Position numbers and translations under genes: made by a program. Shown in pieces: positions 32,454-42,024 of a stretch of DNA of 49,382 nucleotides. Positions within the stretch are counted from its first letter, which is position 1. Each line of letters begins with the position of its first letter. Source of the DNA: Bacteroidetes bacterium RIFCSPLOWO2_12_FULL_35_15 (GTDB lineage Bacteria; Bacteroidota; Bacteroidia; 2-12-FULL-35-15). The stretch is from positions 1 to 49,382 of the forward strand of contig MEPB01000078.1 of assembly GCA_001769385.1 (NCBI GenBank), read 5' to 3'. The notes beneath the pieces are model-generated. The model was not told the DNA's origin. It saw nothing but the letters and a program-made list of their open reading frames with translations, and did no database searches.

Positions 32454-33526
32454 TTATTTTGAATTAATGATTCGTATTTGATTTCCACCTGTTTCATGTT
32501 ATTCTCCCATACACCGGCATTTTCTATAATTATCTTATTTAATTTTTGAGCTTCAATCTGTAACTCATTATAATTAGTATAAGCAAACAATATTCTTTCA
32601 GCTAAGGTATCAACATCATTTATTTCTACAAAAAAACCATTTTCATTATTCCTGATCCACTGTGTGTTTGCAGGAATATTAGTGCCTATACAAAACGCGC
32701 CACAAGCCATTGCTTCAGCAAGGGATAACGCATTCCCATCAGATAAAGATACGGTAACAAATATATTGGTTTGATTTAGTATCTCAACTATTTTACTTTG
32801 TGTTACTTTTCCGTAAAATGTAGTGATTTTATTTAAACCTAAGTTTTCAACCAAGTGTTCCAGATCGCTTTGTAAGGAACCGGTTCCTACTATATTAAAT
32901 TTCAAATCAGGTATGAGATCCTTTATTTTAGCGACAGCTTTTATCAAATGTGGTAAATTATATACTTCCTCCAGATTTCGTGTGCTTGTAATAATAAAGC
33001 TACCGGAACTCTCTTTTCTATTCTTGGAGTTAAATACATTCGTATCAATACCAAATGGAATAACACTTACCTTTTTCATATTAGCTCCGATTTTACGAAC
33101 GGCATCAGACATGTGTGGGGCAAGTGTATTGACCCAGTCAGTACGTGAAAATGCAAATTTAAGCAACATCTTGTATAAGAGGGACTTTTGTCCGCTGATC
33201 AAAACATCGGTACCGTAGGTTGTGATGACATATGGATGGTAGTTACACAAAGCTCCTGTAATACCATAACTTGTTGCATAGTGCGCATGAAAAATATCCG
33301 GCTGAATTTGTTTTAACAATGCTTTTATTTTTCGATATTTTAAAAGCACTTTCCAATTACCTCCTGCAACTGCAATATTACCGATGTCAACAAAATGAGT
33401 AACAGTTCCATTTATCGAAACGTTTTTGAATGAAATTAAATGAACCTCATGCCCTTTTGATACGAAATAATTGCACCAACGAACAGTGTGAATGCTTGAA
33501 CTATCTGCAAAAAAGCAAATTTTCAT
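32450..33526 (-). CDS. GT4 glycosyltransferase
   Basis: A 358-residue GT-B glycosyltransferase. The N-terminal acceptor half starts MKICFFADSSSIHTVRWCNYF; HAHYATSYGITGAL is typical of the family. The C-terminal half carries ITSTRNLEEVYNLPHLIKAV and the E-x7-E-type motif in SDGNALSLAEAMACG. It is the second of two GT4 enzymes in the operon, so the repeat unit probably has at least three sugars including the initiating one. Overlaps both neighbours by 4 bases. Confidence 0.9.
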   Translation of the reverse strand: MKICFFADSSSIHTVRWCNYFVSKGHEVHLISFKNVSINGTVTHFVDIGNIAVAGGNWKVLLKYRKIKALLKQIQPDIFHAHYATSYGITGALCNYHPYVITTYGTDVLISGQKSLLYKMLLKFAFSRTDWVNTLAPHMSDAVRKIGANMKKVSVIPFGIDTNVFNSKNRKESSGSFIITSTRNLEEVYNLPHLIKAVAKIKDLIPDLKFNIVGTGSLQSDLEHLVENLGLNKITTFYGKVTQSKIVEILNQTNIFVTVSLSDGNALSLAEAMACGAFCIGTNIPANTQWIRNNENGFFVEINDVDTLAERILFAYTNYNELQIEAQKLNKIIIENAGVWENNMKQVEIKYESLIQNK

Positions 33527-34452
33527 TTTAGTAAATTATTTTTTTTATAATGATCAATCGTATTCTGTAATCCCTTTTCCAGCCCATTAGGATATGCAAA
33601 AAAAGTTTTTAATTTTTCATCTGAATAAATAACCTGATTTGAAATGGCATTTAATTTTTTAAAGTTAACTATATCCGCACATTTGATAATAAGTTGGGGA
33701 AAAGAATAGTTTTTTAATTTCTTACCAAGGTGTACATTAATGATCGCGATAAATTTTTGAAAATTTTCTGACGACCCAATATTAATTATTCCTCTTTGCT
33801 TCTCATCATCGATCAACTGAATGATTAAAGAAGTCAGATCTTTTACATACACATAATTAACCCTTGCTGCTGAGGTTCCGAAAACCAATTTCCCAGAGTT
33901 AATGTATGAAATTAAGTTGAGCAATGCATTAAAGGGATGATGTTCTCCAAACACATTTGTTGGTCGGATAATATCTAATTTAAAATTATTTGTTTCGGAA
34001 GCTTCTATCAGTAATCTTTCCGATTCCAGTTTAGTTCGTTCATATTCGTTTTTAGGTTCGCATTTACTATTCTCATCAATGATCACCGGTATGGCACTGT
34101 ATTGCATTCCAACCACACCAACACTGCTTAAATGAATGATCTTAGAAACCTTATTTACTTTTGCAGCAGCAATTAAATTTTCTATTCCTTTTATATTTGT
34201 TTCCGCCAGCAAATCTGAATTCCTTACTTCAGCAGCTATGTTTACGATGGTATCTATATTCCGGAAAGCACTTTTTAAGGATTCATAATTAGAAAGGTCT
34301 GCCACAACAACTTCACAATTTCCTATATCAACTCGTAACTTTTTTGAGGTGTCACGAGTAATGAATCGAATAGTATGTTTGGTTGGCAACAGATCTTCCA
34401 ACAAATGTTGCCCAACAAAACCGGTTGCACCTGTAATTACAACTTTTTTCAT
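33523..34452 (-). CDS. NAD-dependent epimerase/reductase (extended SDR)
   Basis: A 309-residue Rossmann enzyme acting on nucleotide sugars. The NAD site is GATGFVGQHL near the N-terminus; the catalytic Tyr-x3-Lys is in NEYERTKLESERLL and the upstream Ser in HLSSVGVVG. The size and the RPTNVFGEHHPF motif fit 4-keto reductases/epimerases that make FucNAc- or QuiNAc-type sugars, as often paired with WbuB- and PglC-like enzymes. Exact reaction unknown. Confidence 0.88.
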   Translation of the reverse strand: MKKVVITGATGFVGQHLLEDLLPTKHTIRFITRDTSKKLRVDIGNCEVVVADLSNYESLKSAFRNIDTIVNIAAEVRNSDLLAETNIKGIENLIAAAKVNKVSKIIHLSSVGVVGMQYSAIPVIIDENSKCEPKNEYERTKLESERLLIEASETNNFKLDIIRPTNVFGEHHPFNALLNLISYINSGKLVFGTSAARVNYVYVKDLTSLIIQLIDDEKQRGIINIGSSENFQKFIAIINVHLGKKLKNYSFPQLIIKCADIVNFKKLNAISNQVIYSDEKLKTFFAYPNGLEKGLQNTIDHYKKNNLLK

Positions 34453-35867
34453 TCCACTTTTTTATTTTTAATAAACAATGTTGAAACAAAAATTATTAAA
34501 GTCGGAATAATTAACGCTTCAAATATCAATGCTTTATAAGCTTCAGGTCCGCTTCTGACAATGGAAGGTATTTGTGCTGTAAATGCGGAAAGCCCAATAA
34601 TAAAAAATAACTTCATGAATTTATTCTTCACTTTAAACAATGTATTTTTTTTGTTATAGAACCAAGCCCAAAGATATCCTAATAAAGAAGCTCCTGCAAT
34701 AATACCCGCCAAACCGAAATTTAGAAACCAGCCTGTTGCATGATGTATTGTATAACCCTGACCAGGAGCAGCATTCACGTATTTAACATAATATTCATAG
34801 ATGGTTTCGGGTCTGTTTGGTAAAAGTATTCGCGGAACTAAGGAGTAAACAAAGCTATAGATACTTGAACCATATGTGAATGGTATATGATGAGATAAAG
34901 CACCGTACATGGAGAAATTGGCACAGAACATTTCATTGCTAAATAAAAATGCCAATGCGGAATTTTTCACTGAAAATTCTGTATACTGAATATCCATATC
35001 TAAGTGTAGTTCTAATCCTGATGTATCAAAATAATTACATAACCATACAGGGGAATAAGCACGCAATCCATCATTAAAGAGCATTGGAGTAAAAACAATG
35101 AATACTAAAATCAGAATAGATCTCCATTTTACTTTTCCTGCTACGTTGCTGTAATAAAACAAAGCACCAAAAATTCCCGCAAAAAATATCTCCCGCTTAT
35201 TTCCTAACAACAACAAATATCCTTCAACAAAAAACACACAGAAAATATATAAAAAAAGATTCCTTTTTGATTTTTCACTGTTAATGTATTTTCCGTCTTT
35301 TCCACTAATAAAGCTAATCAGTCCAATATACAAAGCTATTACGATACAAAAATTTATTAGCTGATGGAGCGTAAAAAAATGGCCAGGCTGATGTCTTGTT
35401 ACCACATAGATTGATTCTTCAAACTTGGCAGCAGTTAAGATCTCTTTCCAAACCATTCCACAACTGATAATTACTCCGGCAATGCATCCAATAATAAGTA
35501 TAGTGTCATTAATAAAAACAGGAGTGATTTTATTTATTTCTTTGTTATCAGAACGCTTTGTGAAATATAAGACACATACTTGAATCACAACTATAAAAAT
35601 GCCATAATATACAATGGAAAGAATAAAATTATTATCCAAAACTACCTGAAACAATCTTTTAAAGAAGTGATAATAATGCAGCCCCCATTCTTTTCCTATC
35701 TGATCATTTAACCCATCGATGACAATGAACCAGGATCCTAAAAATGTCCAATAATATAGCAAAGCTATTCCTAACACAAAGGCAGGTTCCTTCGTTTTAA
35801 TCCATATTTTGTATGTCAGAAATATAATTAGTAACGTAAACACAAGTAAAAAGGAATAGTAGATCAT
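34449..35867 (-). CDS. Probable O-antigen/oligosaccharide repeat-unit polymerase (Wzy-like)
   Basis: A 472-residue membrane protein with about 11-12 hydrophobic segments and a large extracytoplasmic region containing RHQPGHFFTLHQLINF and PRILLPNRPETIYEYYVKYVN. The size, topology and position between the flippase and glycosyltransferases fit Wzy, whose sequences are poorly conserved, so the call rests partly on context. One base separates it from the flippase gene and it overlaps the SDR gene by 4. Confidence 0.75.
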   Translation of the reverse strand: MIYYSFLLVFTLLIIFLTYKIWIKTKEPAFVLGIALLYYWTFLGSWFIVIDGLNDQIGKEWGLHYYHFFKRLFQVVLDNNFILSIVYYGIFIVVIQVCVLYFTKRSDNKEINKITPVFINDTILIIGCIAGVIISCGMVWKEILTAAKFEESIYVVTRHQPGHFFTLHQLINFCIVIALYIGLISFISGKDGKYINSEKSKRNLFLYIFCVFFVEGYLLLLGNKREIFFAGIFGALFYYSNVAGKVKWRSILILVFIVFTPMLFNDGLRAYSPVWLCNYFDTSGLELHLDMDIQYTEFSVKNSALAFLFSNEMFCANFSMYGALSHHIPFTYGSSIYSFVYSLVPRILLPNRPETIYEYYVKYVNAAPGQGYTIHHATGWFLNFGLAGIIAGASLLGYLWAWFYNKKNTLFKVKNKFMKLFFIIGLSAFTAQIPSIVRSGPEAYKALIFEALIIPTLIIFVSTLFIKNKKVE

Positions 35868-35868
35868 A

Positions 35869-37140
35869 TTAGCTCAGGGTATTTTTTTTAAATATTTTAT
35901 TGTTTTCCAAATATGTTAAAACGCCTAATAAAGTGATGGAAAGTACAAATGAAATCAATATAAAATAATAACTAAACCCCAGCAATTTATTAGAAAAAAC
36001 TAATGTAACAAATATCATAAAAGAGATAAAAATATTTCGCGTATTTACAGCCTTAACATGATAAGCATCTAATATACTTCTTAAAGAAATATAAACAGCA
36101 TATCCAACACAAGCCGGCATAATGATCCTTACAACCATAATCAGATCGGCATACTCACCATTCATATAAATAGAAATGAGTGGGCGGGCAAACAACTCAA
36201 TTATAATCAGGCCCAAGGAAGAAACTACAAGTGTTAATATAAATATCTCTTTTGAATATTTTTTTAGTGAAACGAAATCTTTATTCGCAATTGCCTTACT
36301 TGCTTGCGGTAAGAGCAACAAACATATTGGTCCGAATGCTGCTCCAATCATATTTAATAATGAAATAGCAAAGGCGACATTTCCTGCAGAATTCAGATTA
36401 TCATCAACTAAATGAGCCACAAAATAAGTTGGCAAAGCCAAAAACCCTCCTAACGCAACATCTCCGGGAACTCTTTGTAAACCATAAGTAAGTAATTCTT
36501 TTGCAGAAACAAGGAAATTTTCTTTTTCCGGTTTCATATTTATTACAATATAAAAAAAGAAAAGTAATGAAATTCCAACCCAGGTAATACCAGTAAGTAA
36601 TAATACCTGATAAATATTGGAACTGAATGCAAAGATTCCCATTGGAACTATTCCTAAATTTATCAGTTGCATTAAATTAGCATTGTTCATTCGCATTTCA
36701 CCTCGAAAATAGGAATAACAAAGCGAGTGGAAAACCATTCCACATAACATTATTAAAAGAGGAAACATTAAATTGTTATACGATTCACTTCCAAAAAAAA
36801 GAAAGGATAGCGTTTTATCAAACATTATAAAAACTACAGACACCAATAGAAGAGCTATTGACAGGATCAAAAATGAGGAATAAAAATAGGCTGATATTTT
36901 TTTTTTTTGATTATTTGCTGCTGCTATTGCAATGTATCTCGGCAATCCTACACCAATTCCCATTATAAGCAATGGCTGAATAAATGAAAGTGTTCTCCGG
37001 CAAATAGAATATTCATTAAATCCGTCTTTTCCAAAGGAGCCGGTTGCCAACTTATAAACTAAAATACCGCTTATTAAAACAGCAAATTCTGTAATATACG
37101 TGAGTATATAATGCTTTGAGAAAAATATGCTATTTTTCAT
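35869..37140 (-). CDS. Polysaccharide flippase, Wzx/MATE-like
   Basis: A 423-residue membrane protein with about twelve TM helices, first gene of the surface-polysaccharide operon. The N-terminal GSFGKDGFNEYSICRRTLSFIQPLLIMGIGVGLPRYI and the central LTYGLQRVPGDVALGGFLALP are typical of the polysaccharide-biosynthesis (PST) family. It would move the undecaprenyl-linked repeat unit across the inner membrane. No consensus promoter was seen in the 99-bp gap before it; the rny gene ends there. Confidence 0.87.
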   Translation of the reverse strand: MKNSIFFSKHYILTYITEFAVLISGILVYKLATGSFGKDGFNEYSICRRTLSFIQPLLIMGIGVGLPRYIAIAAANNQKKKISAYFYSSFLILSIALLLVSVVFIMFDKTLSFLFFGSESYNNLMFPLLIMLCGMVFHSLCYSYFRGEMRMNNANLMQLINLGIVPMGIFAFSSNIYQVLLLTGITWVGISLLFFFYIVINMKPEKENFLVSAKELLTYGLQRVPGDVALGGFLALPTYFVAHLVDDNLNSAGNVAFAISLLNMIGAAFGPICLLLLPQASKAIANKDFVSLKKYSKEIFILTLVVSSLGLIIIELFARPLISIYMNGEYADLIMVVRIIMPACVGYAVYISLRSILDAYHVKAVNTRNIFISFMIFVTLVFSNKLLGFSYYFILISFVLSITLLGVLTYLENNKIFKKNTLS

Positions 37141-37239
37141 TCTTGTATTTAAAAGTTAAGCTGAGCCAACCTGTATTAAATGTTTTAAAAACGTATTATG
37201 TTGACAAAAAAACATTTAAAACTGTCATAAATACAATTT

Positions 37240-38784
37240 TTATTTAGCAAAATTTATAGCTCTTGTTTCTCTTATCACCGTCACTTTTACTTGTCCGGGA
37301 TAGGTCATTTCGGTTTGAATACGTTGTGAAATATCAAAAGAAAGTGTTTCTGCTTCCTTGTCTGTTATTTTATCACTTGATACCAATACACGTAATTCGC
37401 GTCCTGCCTGTATCGCATAGGTTTTATCAACTCCCGGATAAGATAATGCCAATGCTTCCAGATCCTTTAATCGTTTAATATATTGCTCCACCACTTCACG
37501 TCTTGCACCCGGACGAGCACCACTGATGGCATCACATACCTGAACAATCGGTGAAATTAATGTGGTCATTTCGATCTCATCGTGATGGGCACCAATCGCA
37601 TTACATACTTCCGGTTTCTCCTTATATTTTTCAGCCAGTTGCATTCCTAAAATAGCATGAGGGACTTCCGGAGAATCATCAGGCACTTTACCGATATCAT
37701 GTAATAATCCGGCACGTTTGGCCACTTTTACATTCAATCCTAATTCAGCAGCCATGGTAGCACAAAGATTTGCTACTTCGCGGGAGTGTTGTAATAAATT
37801 CTGTCCGTAAGATGAACGGTATTTCATACGACCCACCATACGGATCAATTCAGGATGTAAACCGTGAATTCCTAAGTCAATAGCAGTACGTTTACCAATC
37901 TCAATAATTTCTTCTTCAATTTGTTTCTTTACTTTCTCCACAACTTCTTCGATACGGGCAGGATGGATACGACCATCTGTTACCAGTTGATGTAAGGATA
38001 AACGGGCTATTTCCCTGCGTACAGGATCAAAACCCGATAAAATAATTGCCTCAGGAGTATCATCTACAATAATTTCGATTCCTGTTGCAGCTTCCAAGGC
38101 ACGGATGTTACGACCTTCACGACCAATGATACGACCTTTGATCTCATCATTTTCGATATTAAATACAGAAACTGAATTTTCGATCGCATGCTCGGTAGCA
38201 ACCCGCTGAATGGTTTGGATCACCACCTTTTTCGCTTCTTTATTTGCTGATATTTTTGCTTCTTCAACAATGTCTTTAATGTGCGACATTGCTTCGGTCT
38301 TCGCTTCTGCCTTCAGAGATTCAACCAATTGAGATTTTGCTTCTTCGGCTTTCATGCCGCTCAATGTTTCCAATTGTTCCACCTGTCTGCGATGAAATTT
38401 ATCTACTTCCTGTTGCTTTGAATTAACCAATTCTAATTGATGGGTTAAGTTACTACGCAAAGTATCTAACTCTACATCTTTACGTTGAACCTGCTCCTGC
38501 TTTTGAGAAAGCGACTGTTCTTTTTGTTTGATACGGTTTTCAGACATAAGTACCGCCTGATTTTTTTCAGTAATCACTTTTTCATGCTCTGCTTTTAGCT
38601 GCAAAAATTTTTCTTTTGCTTGTAAGATCTTGTCTTTTTTTATCACTTCTGCCTCCGCTTCAGCATCTTTTACGATACTATTGGCTTTTCCTTCGTTGGC
38701 TTTTTTGATAAATAAAAATGTGACAAGGGCTCCCAAACCTATTCCTAGCAAAGCTGACCCTGCAATAATTATTATTTCGTTCAT
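37240..38784 (-). CDS. rny: Ribonuclease Y
   Basis: A membrane-anchored endoribonuclease of 514 residues that starts mRNA decay. One N-terminal TM helix ([23 protein letters not shown]) leads to a long charged coiled coil (about 30-190), a KH domain ([21 protein letters not shown]) and an HD domain with [17 protein letters not shown] and [11 protein letters not shown], including the metal-binding His-Asp. The C-terminus INFAK is normal for the family. It lies downstream of a candidate small RNA and zapA on the same strand. Confidence 0.97.
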   Translation of the reverse strand: MNEIIIIAGSALLGIGLGALVTFLFIKKANEGKANSIVKDAEAEAEVIKKDKILQAKEKFLQLKAEHEKVITEKNQAVLMSENRIKQKEQSLSQKQEQVQRKDVELDTLRSNLTHQLELVNSKQQEVDKFHRRQVEQLETLSGMKAEEAKSQLVESLKAEAKTEAMSHIKDIVEEAKISANKEAKKVVIQTIQRVATEHAIENSVSVFNIENDEIKGRIIGREGRNIRALEAATGIEIIVDDTPEAIILSGFDPVRREIARLSLHQLVTDGRIHPARIEEVVEKVKKQIEEEIIEIGKRTAIDLGIHGLHPELIRMVGRMKYRSSYGQNLLQHSREVANLCATMAAELGLNVKVAKRAGLLHDIGKVPDDSPEVPHAILGMQLAEKYKEKPEVCNAIGAHHDEIEMTTLISPIVQVCDAISGARPGARREVVEQYIKRLKDLEALALSYPGVDKTYAIQAGRELRVLVSSDKITDKEAETLSFDISQRIQTEMTYPGQVKVTVIRETRAINFAK

Positions 38785-38810
38785 AATTTTTTTGTTAAAT
38801 TGTTGATATT

Positions 38811-38904
38811 AAAAAATTCCCACACCACCTGAATTTCAGGCCAAAGTAATTCTTTGAGGGACACTATTAATTTAGTGAAGGAAGTTTTTGTTTACAAATG
38901 GGTG
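38811..38904 (-). ncRNA. Candidate 6S-type RNA between zapA and rny
   Basis: On the minus strand the gap contains three successive small hairpins: CACTA/TAGTG, CAAAG/CTTTG and CCTGA/TCAGG. They are enclosed by pairing of AAAAA-c-TTCC with GGAATTTTT, and the 5' ACACC can pair with GGTGT near the 3' end. The 3' end is a T6 run like a terminator. A perfect -7 box TACATTTG (38916-38909) ends just upstream, giving an RNA of about 94 nt. In E. coli the 6S RNA gene also follows zapA, so a Bacteroidota 6S homologue is the favoured guess. It could also be only a leader of rny or a terminator of zapA. Confidence 0.45.
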
Positions 38905-38908
38905 TTAA

Positions 38909-38916
38909 CAAATGTA
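38909..38916 (-). promoter_or_regulatory. Candidate -7 box before the zapA-rny intergenic RNA
   Basis: TACATTTG on the minus strand is an exact TAnnTTTG match; the -33 position reads AAAG and is poor. It lies at the end of zapA. Confidence 0.4.
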
Positions 38917-38918
38917 AA

Positions 38919-39212
38919 CTACGAAGGATTGCTCTCTTTTTGAAGGTAATCGGAAACAAATAAATCGAGTTGGTTAATTTCTTTTTCCAGCTCCGGCTCT
39001 TTTTTAGGAGTATTTTGTTGAGAAGTCAACAAATTCAGTGCACTCATCGCCAATAGATCCTGCTTATCACGTACTGAATAGTTTTGCTCAAATTCTTTCA
39101 CTTTTTCATTAATCATATTTGCTGCCTGCAACACATGACTCTCATCTTCCTTTTTAATGGTTAATGGGTAAGTGCGACCGGCAATTAATATTTTTAATGA
39201 TACTTCAGCCAT
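38919..39212 (-). CDS. zapA: Cell-division protein ZapA
   Basis: A 97-residue FtsZ-associated protein that bundles FtsZ filaments at the division ring. The N-terminal strand pair and helix (LKILIAGRTYPLTIKKEDESHVLQAANMINEKVKEFE) are diagnostic, with YSVRDKQDLLAMSALNLL forming the second conserved block. The C-terminal helix is the dimerisation coiled coil. It follows the coiled-coil gene by 90 bp and precedes the candidate small RNA. Confidence 0.92.
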   Translation of the reverse strand: MAEVSLKILIAGRTYPLTIKKEDESHVLQAANMINEKVKEFEQNYSVRDKQDLLAMSALNLLTSQQNTPKKEPELEKEINQLDLFVSDYLQKESNPS

Positions 39213-39302
39213 ATTTATAGTTTCAAGTTATAAGGTTTAAAGTCAAAAGTTTAGTTGATTCCAACATTACACTTTCAAACTTTAGACTTTTAACTATTTT
39301 TA

Positions 39303-39587
39303 TTACTTCAAGAGAACAATGCAATTGTCAATTTCCTGCACTAGTTCATTGATCTTTAATTTGGTATCTGTAATTATTTTATTTTGTTCTTCGTTATTGG
39401 TATTTACTAATTCTTTGTTTTTCCCCTGTAAAGATTCTATTGTAACTTTTTGTTCCTCAATGGTTTTCAGCAAATTACCATTTTCAGAATTAAGTTGTTC
39501 ATTATCTTTTTTAAGCTGTTGATGCAAATTTACTAATTTTTCAACTTTTGCTTTTAGGTCGGTTATAGTTAAAGTTAAATCGTTCAT
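39303..39587 (-). CDS. Small coiled-coil protein, ZapB-like
   Basis: A 94-residue protein that is almost one continuous heptad-repeat helix (LTITDLKAKVEKLVNLHQQLKKDNEQL, IEEQKVTIESLQGKNKELV). It resembles ZapB-type division proteins in size and composition, and the zapA gene beside it supports a divisome role, but coiled coils are poor evidence of homology. ATG 39587 is preferred; a TTG two codons upstream is also in frame. A consensus promoter begins 35 bp upstream. Confidence 0.78.
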   Translation of the reverse strand: MNDLTLTITDLKAKVEKLVNLHQQLKKDNEQLNSENGNLLKTIEEQKVTIESLQGKNKELVNTNNEEQNKIITDTKLKINELVQEIDNCIVLLK

Positions 39588-39621
39588 AATCAATTATTAA
39601 AATCTGGTTCTCAAGTTTTTA

Positions 39622-39652
39622 CAAATATAGTACTCCTAAGTTGAATTGCAAA
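39622..39652 (-). promoter_or_regulatory. Consensus promoter of the coiled-coil/zapA operon
   Basis: On the minus strand TTTG (39652-39649), exactly 19 bases, TATATTTG (39629-39622). A start near 39617 would give a 30-nt leader. Confidence 0.8.
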
Positions 39653-39732
39653 ATAAATTTGAAAAACAGGTCTGAATTAAGGGATCACTTCTTCAGGCCA
39701 TCGCGGTGCTATTTTTTACCTCAATCAAAAAA

Positions 39733-39780
39733 GAAAAAATTACGATAAATTATTTGTTGCTGAAATAATACCAACAAAGG
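39733..39780 (+). repeat. Dispersed hairpin repeat, copy 1
   Basis: A 48-base stretch with AAAAATTACGATAAA followed by TTTGTTG...CAACAAA arms, closely similar to copy 2 at 42686-42732. The hairpin here is imperfect. Confidence 0.65.
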
Positions 39781-39843
39781 CCTGAATTTTTCAGGAATAC
39801 CCCAGCAAATTTTTCAGGAAAGCATACAAACCTTTTACCAAAA

Positions 39844-40881
39844 TCACTTTACAGCTTCTGTTGCCGGATTTGCCTTTAAAAAATCAAGAATTCTTGTATT
39901 TATAGTATCTGCTTGGTCAAAAGTCAAAAAATGGCCTGCATCTTTTATAATACCTGTTTCAGAATGAGGTAATAACTCTTTTGCATTTTCAATACTTTTC
40001 TCATTATTAATTATGTCGTGATCACCTATTAATAATAAAACCGGCATGGAGAGAGTTTTTAATTCATCATCAGAATAAGGTGTCATTTCTAAAACAAACT
40101 TACTATACACAGCTTTTTCTGTAGCTATAAAATACTGGTCAATATAGGCCTGTTCTATTGTCTCAACATTAACTGACATTGTTTCTAACACTGCACGCAA
40201 GTTTTTTCGTTTGGGATCAATCGTATAGGTTATATTAGCCAACATTTCTGAACCCGGTTGTATCCATATAAATGTTTGAGCAGGACTTAAAAGAATAAGG
40301 TTCTTGATTCGCGATTTTTGCTGAAGTGCAATATGTATCGCCATCCAACCTCCTCTTGAAGCACCAATTAAACTAAATTTTTTAAGTTTTAGGTGATCAA
40401 ATATTTCATCATACCAATTCATAATCTCCGTCATTTCTTTAACTTCCCCATTTATCTGAGATTTCCCGGGTTCGAGCAGATAGTCGATGGCATACACTCT
40501 ATGATTTTTCGAAAGTGCTTTTATATTAGGATACCACATGGTTGAGCTGGCATTCATTCCGTGCAATAAAACCAGGGGTTCGCCATTTTTAGGACCACTT
40601 ATAATTACATGGGCACTTCCAAAGCTTGTTTTGATATTTAGTTCACGGAAAGGTGTTTTCCATAAAGTTAAAGCTTTATTGTAAGCCTTATAATATTCAA
40701 CATCTTCCTGTTTAACATCCTCAAAATATCCTCCAAACTCTTCATCTAGTTCTTTTTGTAAGTCTTTCTGAGTTTCTTCCTGTTCAGCACTAACTTTTTC
40801 TTCATTTTTTTTGTTATTTCCACAACCAGAGATAGCCAATACAATAACTAATAAGGTTAAATATTTCACACTGAATTTCAT
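39844..40881 (-). CDS. Alpha/beta-hydrolase lipoprotein
   Basis: A 345-residue exported serine hydrolase. The signal ends ISGC (lipid Cys20) and a Glu/Lys-rich linker follows to about 60. The catalytic triad is visible: Ser175 in the nucleophile elbow GASRGG, Asp287 or Asp289 in LLIGDHDIIN, and His317 in DAGHFLTF; the oxyanion region is LLHGMNASS. It resembles general esterases and hydrolases of small molecules, substrate unknown. It is monocistronic, with the hairpin repeat 64 bp past its stop. Confidence 0.9.
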   Translation of the reverse strand: MKFSVKYLTLLVIVLAISGCGNNKKNEEKVSAEQEETQKDLQKELDEEFGGYFEDVKQEDVEYYKAYNKALTLWKTPFRELNIKTSFGSAHVIISGPKNGEPLVLLHGMNASSTMWYPNIKALSKNHRVYAIDYLLEPGKSQINGEVKEMTEIMNWYDEIFDHLKLKKFSLIGASRGGWMAIHIALQQKSRIKNLILLSPAQTFIWIQPGSEMLANITYTIDPKRKNLRAVLETMSVNVETIEQAYIDQYFIATEKAVYSKFVLEMTPYSDDELKTLSMPVLLLIGDHDIINNEKSIENAKELLPHSETGIIKDAGHFLTFDQADTINTRILDFLKANPATEAVK

Positions 40882-41148
40882 AAATTTTTAATTTGGTAGA
40901 ATTAATTAAAGGTAAGCAATAAGACTTTAATGATGATAATATATTTATTGTTGAAGTATTTGCAACAATAAAATATGCTGTTCAAAATTTGAACTGCTAA
41001 ATAAATTAGAGCTATAGCTTATTATTAAGAAATTATAATTTGTGTAAAATGGTTACATTTGAGTAGCGATTTAAATTTTTCGCCAATCTACATTTTCGGT
41101 TGCTGAACTAAATATCGTGTTTCTGGTTTTTAAACAAATTACAACGAT

Positions 41149-41676
41149 ATGAAATATCTTTTTTTACTCTTACTTACTGCATTTTCTTTATTAAGCTCCG
41201 CTCAACAAAAAGCAAAAATTGGTATGACCGTAAACGAGGTAATGAAACTTTACCCGAATATTAAATCAGATACAGTTGGAAATGAAATTACACTTTCAAG
41301 AACGGAGAACCTTTATGGACTTAATGATACCTGGGGATATCGGTTTAAAGAAGAGAAACTGGATTGGATCTTCTTTCATAAATATATTAAAGAAACTACT
41401 AGTAGTAATTTTAATGACTGTTTAAAAGCCACACAAAAACTGATTGAAGATTACACTAATGCCTATGGCAAGCCCGACACCACACTGATTGGTAACACCT
41501 CTTTTATTGACCCTTATGTTAAAAAACACTGGGGTTATGATGTATTAGAAGTCCGATGGCAAAATTATAATGACATGAAAATAAAAATTGAATTTACTTT
41601 TATGGGTGGGAAAGGTGAATATTATTTTCTGGTTCAAATCCATTACTTTGATAAAAATTATCCTTATTTCGATTAA
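41149..41676 (+). CDS. Secreted protein of unknown function
   Basis: I do not recognise this 175-residue protein. A signal peptide is clear (MKYLFLLLLTAFSLLSSAQQ, cleavage near SSAQ). The mature part begins KIGMTVNEVMKLYPNIKSD, a start seen in small periplasmic proteins of the lipoprotein SmpA/BamE-like or PepSY-like kind, then aromatic-rich stretches (NLYGLNDTWGYRFKEEKLDWIFFHKY, KKHWGYDVLEVRWQNYNDMKIKIEFTFMG). It precedes a small membrane protein and a scramblase-like protein by 10 and 14 bp, so the three probably form an operon. Confidence 0.75.
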   Translation: MKYLFLLLLTAFSLLSSAQQKAKIGMTVNEVMKLYPNIKSDTVGNEITLSRTENLYGLNDTWGYRFKEEKLDWIFFHKYIKETTSSNFNDCLKATQKLIEDYTNAYGKPDTTLIGNTSFIDPYVKKHWGYDVLEVRWQNYNDMKIKIEFTFMGGKGEYYFLVQIHYFDKNYPYFD

Positions 41677-41686
41677 AAAATAAATA

Positions 41687-42010
41687 ATGAAAAAAATTAA
41701 ATTAGGACTGATATTAGGCTTTGTTGCGGGATTAATAGATATAACCCCAATGATCATTCAAAAACTAACATGGGACGCCAATCTTTCTGCTTTAACAATG
41801 TGGACAATTGTTGGATTTTTTATATCAACTATCGATATCAAGATCCATCCAATTATAAAATGGATCTTAATTTCATTTTTAACTTTATTACCTTCTGCCA
41901 TACTCATAGCTTGGAAAGAGCCATTTGCACTAATTCCCATCTCAATAATGACAATATTACTTGGCGGAGTACTTGGATTTTTATTTCATAAACTAACCGA
42001 TAAAAAATAA
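41687..42010 (+). CDS. Small membrane protein of unknown function
   Basis: A 107-residue protein with four hydrophobic segments and short polar loops (LGLILGFVAGLIDITPMII, ALTMWTIVGFFISTI, IIKWILISFLTLLPSAILIAW, ISIMTILLGGVLGFLFH). No family motif is recognised. Its position between a secreted protein and a scramblase-like protein with gaps of 10 and 14 bp implies one transcript. Codon use matches the neighbours. Confidence 0.7.
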   Translation: MKKIKLGLILGFVAGLIDITPMIIQKLTWDANLSALTMWTIVGFFISTIDIKIHPIIKWILISFLTLLPSAILIAWKEPFALIPISIMTILLGGVLGFLFHKLTDKK

Positions 42011-42024
42011 TTAATAAAAAAATT

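Noticed and set aside
39213-39302. AAAGTTT-rich gap before zapA considered as a terminator or small RNA
   Set aside because: The repeated words do not form a consistent stem, and the two genes are evidently cotranscribed.
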